A stretch of 5,994 nt of DNA from Candidatus Magasanikbacteria bacterium CG10_big_fil_rev_8_21_14_0_10_36_16 (GTDB lineage: Bacteria > Patescibacteriota > Patescibacteriia > Magasanikbacterales > UBA922), in NCBI GenBank assembly GCA_002773185.1, contig PFBU01000031.1:1-5994 (forward strand), in the 5' to 3' direction. Positions 1-4,514 of the stretch are shown piece after piece. The notes beneath the pieces are model-generated. The model had not been told where the DNA came from, searched no databases, and saw only the letters and a program-made list of their open reading frames with translations. Each line of letters begins with the position of its first letter. Within the stretch, counting starts at the first letter, position 1. The position numbers and the translations under genes are program-made.

Positions 1-29
1 TGCGGTGGTCGTGGATACAGGGACGTACA

Positions 30-57
30 TTTTTGAAAACAAAATATTTTTCAAAAA
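30..57. repeat. A/T-rich inverted repeat (10-bp stem, 8-nt loop)
   Basis: Bases 30-39 (TTTTTGAAAA) are the exact reverse complement of 48-57, with an 8-nt loop. The stem has one G-C pair, so it would be weak as a terminator on either strand. It lies between the two copies of the 16-bp direct repeat. Its function is unknown. Confidence 0.5.
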
Positions 58-69
58 CTCACATCTCTA

Positions 70-128
70 TATCCTTGTCCCGCCCCACGAAGCTCTGTGA
101 AACAAGAGCGCAGTGTGGGTCGTGGATA
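70..128. other. three-tier imperfect hairpin, GC-rich arms
   Basis: Three short complementary pairs nest correctly: 70-74 TATCC with 124-128 GGATA, 84-88 CCCAC with 115-119 GTGGG, and 92-96 GCTCT with 105-109 AGAGC. The apical loop is 97-104. The arms are much richer in G+C than the surroundings, which favours a real structure. As a transcript it would probably be read leftward, from the promoter at 280-308. It resembles a REP-like palindrome or a structured RNA element. I do not recognise a known family. Confidence 0.45.
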
Positions 129-279
129 CAGGGTAATATATACTTAATAATATTCTCAAATATATATTTACTCTAGATCCTAGAATCGTAATTACTAGCA
201 CAAATTAGTTTCAAAATCTATAATTATCATTACTTGGTATCTCTCTATCTAGGTTGTGCTTCAATAAATACGACTTGCT

Positions 280-308
280 ATCATACCACAAATAAGACAT
301 CTTGTCAA
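280..308 (-). promoter_or_regulatory. strong sigma-70-type promoter firing leftward
   Basis: Read on the minus strand there is a perfect -35 TTGACA (303-308), a 17-nt spacer and a -10 TATGAT (280-285). The -10 is preceded by TGG, making an extended -10. The predicted start is near 273. It sits just past the terminator of the hsp20/vanW-like operon (330-355), as expected for the start of the next transcription unit in the same direction. Confidence 0.7.
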
Positions 309-329
309 GAGTAATATTGTTTATAAATA

Positions 330-355
330 AAAAATGGCTTAAATAAGCCATTTTT
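330..355 (-). terminator. rho-independent terminator of the hsp20/vanW-like operon
   Basis: An 11-bp perfect stem (330-340 AAAAATGGCTT with 345-355) closes a 4-nt loop. In the minus-strand RNA the 3' arm ends in five U residues. It begins 20 bp beyond the stop codon of the VanW-like gene. The stem has A-runs on one side and T-runs on the other, so it could also work in the opposite direction. Confidence 0.8.
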
Positions 356-375
356 ATATTAATCTTATCCACAAA

Positions 376-2412
376 CTAATTCACGACAGGATCATTACTA
401 TCAAGTGGAGCCCCACTATTCTGGGTAGTACTACTTGTATCAATTGGACCAGTAGAGCCATAAACGTCAACAGGTGGCACCTCTTCTGCTGGTTTGTTTG
501 GATCTATACCTACCAAACAAATTTTTGATAGAGGTCTATAATAACTATCAAAGACTTTATCTTCCCTGGTACCATCAGCCAAGATACGGGTATAAGTAAA
601 GGAAGCTTGTGCCCCATTGAACTTTGGCTGACAAGTTGTTTTGCCTGGTGGCAATCCTGTAGTTTCAATAGTTTGCAATCCTGCTGGTGCTGGTATCCAT
701 CTTGAGACTATCGGCAATGAATATGATCCTCTTCTACCATCGTTAGTCCCCCAAAAATAAATATACAAATCAGAAGTTTTGTTGTTCATTTCTACAGTTA
801 GTAAAATATAATGTCCAGTATCATTGAGAAATCTAAAATCAGGATGTGGACCATAAATAGTGGCGTCAGTTCCAGGATTACCATTGGTCAAATCATTATA
901 ATAAGAAACTACCAAGGAGTGATTTTGTCTTTCAGTAATCTTGAGCCCTGAATTCATAGCTCCTCTAAACATCGTTGTACCAACTTGACAAAGCCCACCA
1001 GCAACTTCTGGTAATTCCTGGTCACCTTTTATGACTAATTCTGGATAATAACCATCTGCGATAGTAAAAGGCTCCAAAGTTTGCACCAAAGAAAAATTTT
1101 CATCAGGCTTGATAAGTAAGCCGTCCAACTTATCCATCACAGCATGTCTAATATTTTTGAGACGATTGGCTGGACTACCCACAAATTTGGAATGTCCGAC
1201 ACCGATTATCTCTGAGATACCCAAATCATTGACATCTTCTGTTTTTATTTTTGGTTCTGTTTGTTTGTTTATTAGATTTACATTTTTGATAATCCCCTCA
1301 TCGTGCAAAGTTCTGGCCGTAAAAGCTTCATTGATAGCTTGCAAAGTAGCGTCTGTATCTACAGTAACTCCTGGCCTTGAGCCACTAAATTCGTTGACCT
1401 TACCATTAGCGCCTATTTGAAACTTGGCATCTTCAGCTTGGACATTTACTTCTGGGCCAATTTGGTTAGCCAAAAAATCTGTAGTTGAAGCTGTATTCAA
1501 AACAAAAACAAAATTATTATTATCATCCTTCTGTATTTCCAACCAATCTGATATCATATCCGCCGTAATAGACCAGGTACGTTTTAAAGTAGTATAAGGA
1601 TCAACATAAGATATAGTCAGTGGACCAGCGTCAAAAACATTTTGTAAACGATTAACAATTTTTGAGACATCCTCTTCATTTACCTTTGGTAATTTTACAG
1701 CCGAAATAATTTTGATATAAGGAACTTGTAGATTTGACCAGGATTTCAAAATTTGTCCACTCACCATATCATAATCAAAAGAAAATCCTGGAGTTGAAGA
1801 AACTATTTCATAATCAAGTGGCTTTACAGATTTTATTTTTACTGAAGCATCAATTGGCTCAGTAATATAACCAGCTAAATAACTATGTATTTGATCAAAT
1901 ATACCACTCTTATCCAAAATAACGTGTTCCAAACTTAAATTTGGTTTGCTTATTCTTACCAAAATTGCCGAGACAGCATCAGAAAGCAAATTATTATTAT
2001 TACGATAGGTTACCAAATAATTTACCTCATCATCAACATTAATTTGAATTAAATCTCTAGCATCGTCCCCACTCAAGATACTTGGGTGAAGTACAAAATC
2101 TTTGTTTTCATTTTCTAAAGAAAAACTAAAATGTATTCCTTCATTCAACAATTTACTATCCATATCTTTCAAATAACTAGACAAAGTCGTCTTATCCATA
2201 CCTCCGATATGTACACCACCAAGATAAACACCTGACAATACTTTGTCCTTATAATTATGCGCATAGACAAAAGTAGCTGTCAAAAAAATTGCTGAGATAG
2301 CTGTAAAAATAATTACAACAACCCAAACACGTCGCCAAGAAAAATTAACTAATTTTACGTGTTCAGCATTAAAAAAATTCTTAAACATACTGATATATAA
2401 ATACTTAATCAT
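376..2412 (-). CDS. VanW-family membrane-anchored cell-envelope protein
   Basis: The 678-aa product has a short basic N-terminus and one membrane helix (about 29-51); the rest should lie outside the membrane. GVYLGGVHIGG (61-71) is typical of the start of the extracellular part in VanW/YoaR-type proteins. Residues 60-390 resemble the repeated peptidoglycan-binding-like domains that precede VanW, including a second GANGKV...GSRPG unit (about 334-348). The VanW domain spans about 400-560, with GGLCQVGTT (472-480), RQNHS (495-499) and GTDATIYGP (514-522). A G5-like segment (about 580-636) and a Pro/Ser/Thr-rich tail follow. The VanW domain's biochemical role is not established; vancomycin resistance should not be inferred. 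The three cysteines are C475, C594 and C632. The chosen ATG overlaps the hsp20 stop by 8 bp, which suggests translational coupling. ATG 2388 is an alternative; neither start has a Shine-Dalgarno. The stop is TAG. Confidence 0.9.
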   Translation of the reverse strand: MIKYLYISMFKNFFNAEHVKLVNFSWRRVWVVVIIFTAISAIFLTATFVYAHNYKDKVLSGVYLGGVHIGGMDKTTLSSYLKDMDSKLLNEGIHFSFSLENENKDFVLHPSILSGDDARDLIQINVDDEVNYLVTYRNNNNLLSDAVSAILVRISKPNLSLEHVILDKSGIFDQIHSYLAGYITEPIDASVKIKSVKPLDYEIVSSTPGFSFDYDMVSGQILKSWSNLQVPYIKIISAVKLPKVNEEDVSKIVNRLQNVFDAGPLTISYVDPYTTLKRTWSITADMISDWLEIQKDDNNNFVFVLNTASTTDFLANQIGPEVNVQAEDAKFQIGANGKVNEFSGSRPGVTVDTDATLQAINEAFTARTLHDEGIIKNVNLINKQTEPKIKTEDVNDLGISEIIGVGHSKFVGSPANRLKNIRHAVMDKLDGLLIKPDENFSLVQTLEPFTIADGYYPELVIKGDQELPEVAGGLCQVGTTMFRGAMNSGLKITERQNHSLVVSYYNDLTNGNPGTDATIYGPHPDFRFLNDTGHYILLTVEMNNKTSDLYIYFWGTNDGRRGSYSLPIVSRWIPAPAGLQTIETTGLPPGKTTCQPKFNGAQASFTYTRILADGTREDKVFDSYYRPLSKICLVGIDPNKPAEEVPPVDVYGSTGPIDTSSTTQNSGAPLDSNDPVVN

Positions 2413-2866
2413 CTATTATTTCAATAGAAATTTTATTATCTTTTTTTTGTTTTGGAATTGAAACGAACAAAACACCATTTTGAAACTTGGCATGAGCCAG
2501 ATCTCCTTTGACATCTACAGGCAAAACTATAGTACGAGAAAACACACCCCAAAAACATTCCTCATAATAGTATTCTATATCATGTTCATTTTCAAGAGGA
2601 GAATATCTGGTACCACGTATAGTCAGCAAATCATTGTGTACTAAAACTTCTATTTTGTCTGGTCTGGCACCTGCCATAGTCGTAACCACAAAAATATGAG
2701 TATCATTTTGAGCGACATCCACTGCCAATTTACCCTCACCGCTTCCCTCTTCTACCCAATCTTTGAAATCACTTGCACTAAGAGAACCAGCCTCAACTTC
2801 CATAGGGTCATTTTTGATATTTTCCAAAATCATAGAAAAACCATGATCATTTTTTTTGTTATTCAT
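2405..2866 (-). CDS. hsp20: Hsp20 / alpha-crystallin small heat-shock protein
   Basis: A 153-aa ATP-independent holdase chaperone that would bind unfolding proteins in the cytoplasm. The alpha-crystallin domain runs from about residue 47 (LAVDVAQ) to 139. Seen in order: the VTTMAGARPDKI loop (about 61-72), LTIRGTR (81-87), SRTIVLP (110-116) and the family hallmark NGVLFVSIPK (130-139). A C-terminal I-S-I (146-148) fits the IXI oligomerisation motif. The insert before SRTIVLP is aromatic-rich with one cysteine (YYYEECFWG, C104); I recall similar inserts in Patescibacteria homologues but could not check. I chose ATG 2866 over the in-frame TTG at 2878, because that TTG overlaps the -10 box of the promoter and so would lie upstream of the transcript. 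It is first in an operon with the VanW-like gene. That pairing suggests envelope or protein-folding stress control, which is inference. The stop is TAA. Confidence 0.93.
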   Translation of the reverse strand: MNNKKNDHGFSMILENIKNDPMEVEAGSLSASDFKDWVEEGSGEGKLAVDVAQNDTHIFVVTTMAGARPDKIEVLVHNDLLTIRGTRYSPLENEHDIEYYYEECFWGVFSRTIVLPVDVKGDLAHAKFQNGVLFVSIPKQKKDNKISIEIIDD

Positions 2867-2877
2867 AATATAGCTCA

Positions 2878-2906
2878 ATTATAACAAAAAAGAAGTAAAT
2901 AGTAAA
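2878..2906 (-). promoter_or_regulatory. promoter of the hsp20/vanW-like operon
   Basis: On the minus strand, TTTACT (2901-2906, 4 of 6 to consensus) is followed by a 17-nt spacer and a perfect TATAAT (2878-2883). The predicted start is near 2871, leaving only about 5 nt before the ATG at 2866. The mRNA would therefore be nearly leaderless. No CIRCE-type inverted repeat or other heat-shock operator is evident next to it. Confidence 0.7.
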
Positions 2907-2955
2907 TATACTGGATATATTAGATAAAAAACAAAAAATAGTCACAACAAATAAA

Positions 2956-2984
2956 TTGACAATATCCTATATTTGAGATACAAT
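2956..2984 (+). promoter_or_regulatory. promoter of the tRNA-Ser cluster
   Basis: A perfect -35 TTGACA (2956-2961), a 17-nt spacer and TACAAT (2979-2984, 5 of 6 to consensus) predict a start near G2991. That is 16 nt before the first tRNA. It diverges from the hsp20 promoter about 50 bp away, so the two units share this intergenic region. Confidence 0.8.
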
Positions 2985-3006
2985 TATCACGCTTTTGTAA
3001 TCAAAA

Positions 3007-3096
3007 GGAGAGATGGCTGAGTGGTCGATAGCAGCAGTTTACTAAACTGCAGTCTCCGCAAGGGGACCCAGGGTTCGAATCCCTGTCTCTCCGCCA
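3007..3096 (+). tRNA. tRNA-Ser with anticodon ACU (unusual A34)
   Basis: A complete class II cloverleaf. The acceptor is GGAGAGA/TCTCTCC with discriminator G (3093) and encoded CCA (3094-3096). The D stem is GCT/AGC. The anticodon stem is GCAGT (3034-3038)/ACTGC (3046-3050), the long variable arm has a 6-bp stem (3052-3067), and the T loop is TTCGAAT. The acceptor, G73 and long arm all indicate serine identity. The 7-nt anticodon loop is TTACTAA, so the anticodon is ACT (3041-3043), reading AGU. Bacteria normally read AGU and AGC with a GCU tRNA, and the next tRNA here is exactly that. The first 19 nt are identical to those of the tRNA-Ser(UGA) at 3415, so it may be a diverged copy of that gene rather than of the GCU one. 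The fold is intact, so it does not look like a pseudogene. Confidence 0.88.
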
Positions 3097-3120
3097 AGTA
3101 TAATAATTAACCATTAGCTA

Positions 3121-3134
3121 AACAGTTAACTGTT
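3121..3134. repeat. 14-bp perfect palindrome between the tRNAs
   Basis: AACAGTTAACTGTT is self-complementary over its full length. It lies in the 51-nt spacer between the first and second tRNA genes. It could be a short hairpin helping processing or a protein site. It lacks the loop and U-run of a terminator, so transcription probably continues. Confidence 0.45.
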
Positions 3135-3147
3135 AAGAGTTATCAAA

Positions 3148-3236
3148 GGAGAGGTGCCTGAGAGGCCGAAAGGGGCACACTGCTAATGTGTTTTCTGGGT
3201 AAAACCGGAACGCGGGTTCGAATCCCGCCTTCTCCG
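3148..3236 (+). tRNA. tRNA-Ser(GCU)
   Basis: A class II cloverleaf: acceptor GGAGAGG/CTTCTCC with one G-U pair, D stem CCT/AGG, anticodon stem GCACA (3175-3179)/TGTGT (3187-3191), and loop CTGCTAA giving anticodon GCT (3182-3184). The variable arm pairs 3193-3198 with 3205-3210. The T arm is GCGGG/CCCGC and the discriminator is G3236. This is the ordinary reader of AGU and AGC. Unlike its two neighbours, the gene does not encode CCA (CTA follows the discriminator), so its 3' end must be completed by the CCA-adding enzyme. Confidence 0.93.
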
Positions 3237-3280
3237 CTAGATGTGAAATAAAAAATAATTCTAAACTACAAAAAATATAA

Positions 3281-3316
3281 GAGAGGGTTCTCCGCCATGG
3301 GCGGATTAGCCTTCTC
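3281..3316. other. GC-rich hairpin resembling tRNA-Ser ends
   Basis: GAGAGGG (3281-3287) pairs with CCTTCTC (3310-3316, one G-U). Inside it CCGCC (3292-3296) pairs with GGCGG (3300-3304) around an ATG loop. The segment TCTCCGCCA (3289-3297) equals the 3' end of tRNA-Ser genes with CCA. GCCTTCTCC (3309-3317) equals the 3' end of the preceding tRNA-Ser(GCU). No D, anticodon or T arm is present. It may be the scar of recombination between tRNA tails, or a processing or termination hairpin. Read on the minus strand it is followed by a T-rich run, so antisense termination is also possible. Confidence 0.4.
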
Positions 3317-3323
3317 CTTACAG

Positions 3324-3400
3324 AAGTTTGAATGTTCATAAAGTTTGTAAAATTTAAAAATATATTCAAGTACTTTATAAACTTTTCAACTTTCAAACTT
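3324..3400. repeat. nested inverted repeat in the tRNA spacer
   Basis: An outer exact pair, AAGTTTGAA (3324-3332) with TTCAAACTT (3392-3400), encloses an inner pair, 3340-3351 with 3374-3385, which matches at 11 of 12 positions. The stretch could fold into one long A/U-rich stem of about 77 nt that ends 14 nt before the last tRNA. It carries no gene. It could be a relic of a small palindromic element or an RNA-processing structure. Confidence 0.4.
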
Positions 3401-3414
3401 GACAAACTATTTAT

Positions 3415-3504
3415 GGAGAGATGGCTGAGTGGTTTAAGGCGACAGTCTTGAAAACTGTTGTGGATGCAAGTCTACCGTGGGTTCGAATCCCACTCTCTCC
3501 GCCA
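3415..3504 (+). tRNA. tRNA-Ser(UGA)
   Basis: A class II cloverleaf: acceptor GGAGAGA/TCTCTCC, D stem GCT/GGC with a wobble pair, anticodon stem ACAGT (3442-3446)/ACTGT (3454-3458), and loop CTTGAAA giving anticodon TGA (3449-3451), the reader of UCN codons. The variable arm has a 5-bp stem, the T arm is GTGGG/CCCAC, the discriminator is G3501 and CCA is encoded at 3502-3504. It is the last gene of the cluster and runs straight into the terminator. Confidence 0.95.
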
Positions 3505-3534
3505 AAAACAATCCTAAATTTAGGATTGTTTTTT
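3505..3534 (+). terminator. rho-independent terminator of the tRNA-Ser cluster
   Basis: ACAATCCTAAA (3508-3518) is the exact complement of TTTAGGATTGT (3519-3529), and the pairing extends further into A/T flanks. The 3' arm runs into T-rich 3529-3534. The stem starts within a few bases of the tRNA-Ser(UGA) CCA end. Its symmetry means it could also stop transcription entering from the other side. Confidence 0.88.
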
Positions 3535-3543
3535 ATAAAAAAT

Positions 3544-3571
3544 TTGACTATCTATCTATTATTGCTATAAT
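3544..3571 (+). promoter_or_regulatory. extended -10 promoter of the thioredoxin/dsbB operon
   Basis: TTGACT (3544-3549, 5 of 6) is followed by a 16-nt spacer and TGC-TATAAT (3563-3571), a perfect -10 with the extended TGn element. The predicted start is near 3578, giving a leader of about 19 nt without a Shine-Dalgarno before the ATG at 3597. Confidence 0.8.
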
Positions 3572-3596
3572 GTATAGGTAACTTTTAAGTACCCAC

Positions 3597-3983
3597 ATGA
3601 AAAAAAATAATACAAAATCTATTATAGTAATTGTCATTGTAGTAATTTTAGCCTTTGCAGGAATTTATACTTTGGCAATTCAAAACAATAAACCAGGCAA
3701 ACTTGATGATTTTGCCAAATGCTTACAAAAACAAGGTGCAACCTTTTACGGTGCTTTCTGGTGTCCACATTGTAAAGAACAAAAAGCTGAATTCGGTAAA
3801 TCAGCCAAATATTTACCATATGTAGAATGTTCTACAGCCGATAGCAATGGACAGTTGCCAGTCTGTACTAACCAAAAAATTGAAAGTTATCCAACTTGGA
3901 TTTTTGCTGATGGTAGCAAACAAACAGGAAAAATAGAATTACAAGATCTGGCTGATAAAACTTCTTGTGAATTACCCAAATAA
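3597..3983 (+). CDS. membrane-anchored thioredoxin-fold protein (VKOR-associated type)
   Basis: The 128-aa product has a lysine-rich start, one membrane helix (about 8-28) and a small thioredoxin-like domain outside the membrane. The active site is WCPHC (C56, C59). SYPTW (97-101) supplies the cis-proline (P99). The layout GAFWCPHC...KYLPYVEC...VC...YPTW matches, as far as I recall, the thioredoxin domain fused to bacterial VKOR homologues more closely than DsbA or TlpA. Four further cysteines (C42, C78, C90, C124) are also a feature of that type. The likely role is thiol-disulfide exchange with exported proteins, kept oxidised by the DsbB-like protein encoded 2 bp downstream. The gene has its own promoter and no Shine-Dalgarno. 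Whether it oxidises, reduces or isomerises cannot be told from the sequence. Confidence 0.88.
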   Translation: MKKNNTKSIIVIVIVVILAFAGIYTLAIQNNKPGKLDDFAKCLQKQGATFYGAFWCPHCKEQKAEFGKSAKYLPYVECSTADSNGQLPVCTNQKIESYPTWIFADGSKQTGKIELQDLADKTSCELPK

Positions 3984-3985
3984 AT

Positions 3986-4507
3986 ATGTCAGAAATAATA
4001 AACAAACTTTTAGCCTTAGCCACTATAATAGCGGATATCTTTCTTGTGTTGGCAGTTCTATATTTTTGGCTACAAAAAGGACACGACAAAATAAAAAAAT
4101 CCCTAGAAAAAAACTCTCTATTATTTGCTTGGCTTATAGCTCTATCTTCCACTTTACTTAGCCTTTATTACTCTGAGATAGTTGGTTTTGAACCATGCTC
4201 ACTATGTTGGTGGCAAAGAATCTTCATCTACCCTCAAGCTATCATTTTGGGTATGGCTTATTTCAAAAAAGATTTCAAAATAGCAAGCTATGGTTTGGCA
4301 TTATCTGTTATAGGAGCTATAATTGCTTTTTACCAAAACTATCTCTATTATGGCGGACCACAAATTTTGGCCTGTGACAGTTCACTGACAGCGGTGTCTT
4401 GTACTAAATTATATATCTTTGAATTTGGTTATGTGACTATACCTATTATGTCCTTGACAGCTTTTTTACTTATGATTTTCTTTTTGAAACTAGCCAAAAA
4501 AAAATAA
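3986..4507 (+). CDS. dsbB: DsbB/BdbC-family disulfide-forming membrane protein
   Basis: The 173-aa integral membrane protein would pass electrons from a periplasmic or extracytoplasmic thioredoxin partner to quinone, generating disulfides. The first cysteine pair is in GFEPCSLCWWQR (C71, C74, R78), the signature of the DsbB/BdbC family. The second pair is C130 and C139 (LACDSSLTAVSC), in the loop before the last helix. The four core helices are about 44-61, 78-92, 99-119 and 147-169. An extra N-terminal helix (about 8-29) precedes them. CxLC and the short inter-cysteine loop favour the BdbC branch. The ATG follows the stop of the thioredoxin-like gene after 2 bp, so the two should be co-transcribed and probably act as a redox pair. 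The stop lies 7 bp from the convergent comF stop. The quinone used is unknown. Confidence 0.93.
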   Translation: MSEIINKLLALATIIADIFLVLAVLYFWLQKGHDKIKKSLEKNSLLFAWLIALSSTLLSLYYSEIVGFEPCSLCWWQRIFIYPQAIILGMAYFKKDFKIASYGLALSVIGAIIAFYQNYLYYGGPQILACDSSLTAVSCTKLYIFEFGYVTIPIMSLTAFLLMIFFLKLAKKK

Positions 4508-4514
4508 ACTTCTT

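Larger units (their letters stand above)
7..133. repeat. 16-bp direct repeat, two copies (7-22 and 118-133)
   Basis: The 16-mer GGTCGTGGATACAGGG occurs identically at 7-22 and 118-133, 111 bp apart, in an otherwise AT-rich gene-free stretch. The sequences after the two copies are unrelated, so this is not a long tandem duplication. The right-hand copy forms the 3' arm of the hairpin at 70-128. The left-hand copy may be the end of another unit cut by the window edge. This suggests a dispersed palindromic element, but only two copies are visible. Confidence 0.6.
1..273 (-). ncRNA. untranslated leader or small RNA candidate, with possible pseudoknot
   Basis: A strong minus-strand promoter predicts a start near 273, but no convincing reading frame follows before the window edge; only short stop-rich peptides are encoded. 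The RNA would contain AGCACAA (260-254), directly followed by CCTAGA (253-248). These are complementary to TTGTGCT (203-197) and TCTAGG (184-179). The order of the pairs gives an H-type pseudoknot with two adjoining stems of 7 and 6 bp. Further on it would contain the three-tier hairpin (70-128) and both 16-bp repeats. It could be a stand-alone small RNA or a long 5' leader of a gene beyond the left edge. It does not match tmRNA, RNase P, SRP or a riboswitch that I can recognise. The 3' end is not visible. Confidence 0.35.

Noticed and set aside
1..133. CRISPR array from the repeated 16-mer
   Set aside because: There are only two copies, the repeat is short and part of a hairpin arm, the spacing is 95 bp and there are no cas genes.
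1109..1420. 103-aa plus-strand reading frame
   Set aside because: It is entirely antisense to the VanW-like gene, has no promoter or ribosome site, and its composition mirrors the opposite strand.
376..2412. Vancomycin resistance gene
   Set aside because: VanW-family proteins are widespread without resistance; no vanA, vanH, vanX or regulator genes are nearby.
2876..2878. TTG start for hsp20, four codons upstream
   Set aside because: It overlaps the -10 box and would lie upstream of the predicted transcript start; the ATG at 2866 fits better.
2696..2884. 62-aa plus-strand reading frame
   Set aside because: It is antisense to the well-supported hsp20 gene and crosses that gene's promoter.
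3039..3045. Reading the first tRNA as an amber suppressor (anticodon CUA)
   Set aside because: CTA is present in the loop but one base out of register. The 5-bp stem on both sides fixes a 7-nt loop whose middle triplet is ACT, and TAG is used as a stop in the VanW-like gene.
3399..3404. Perfect TTGACA just before tRNA-Ser(UGA)
   Set aside because: It is only 11 bp from the tRNA start, and the matching -10 position falls inside the tRNA with no similarity to TATAAT. It belongs to the nested inverted repeat.
3133..3405. 90-aa minus-strand reading frame
   Set aside because: It lies antisense across tRNA-Ser(GCU) and its spacer. The only conserved-looking part is the translated complement of the tRNA, a common artefact in databases.
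3634..4377. Short frames overlapping the thioredoxin-like and dsbB genes (3634-3819 and 3868-4152 minus; 3967-4161 and 4195-4377 plus)
   Set aside because: All are shadows of two genes with clear catalytic motifs; none has recognisable protein features.
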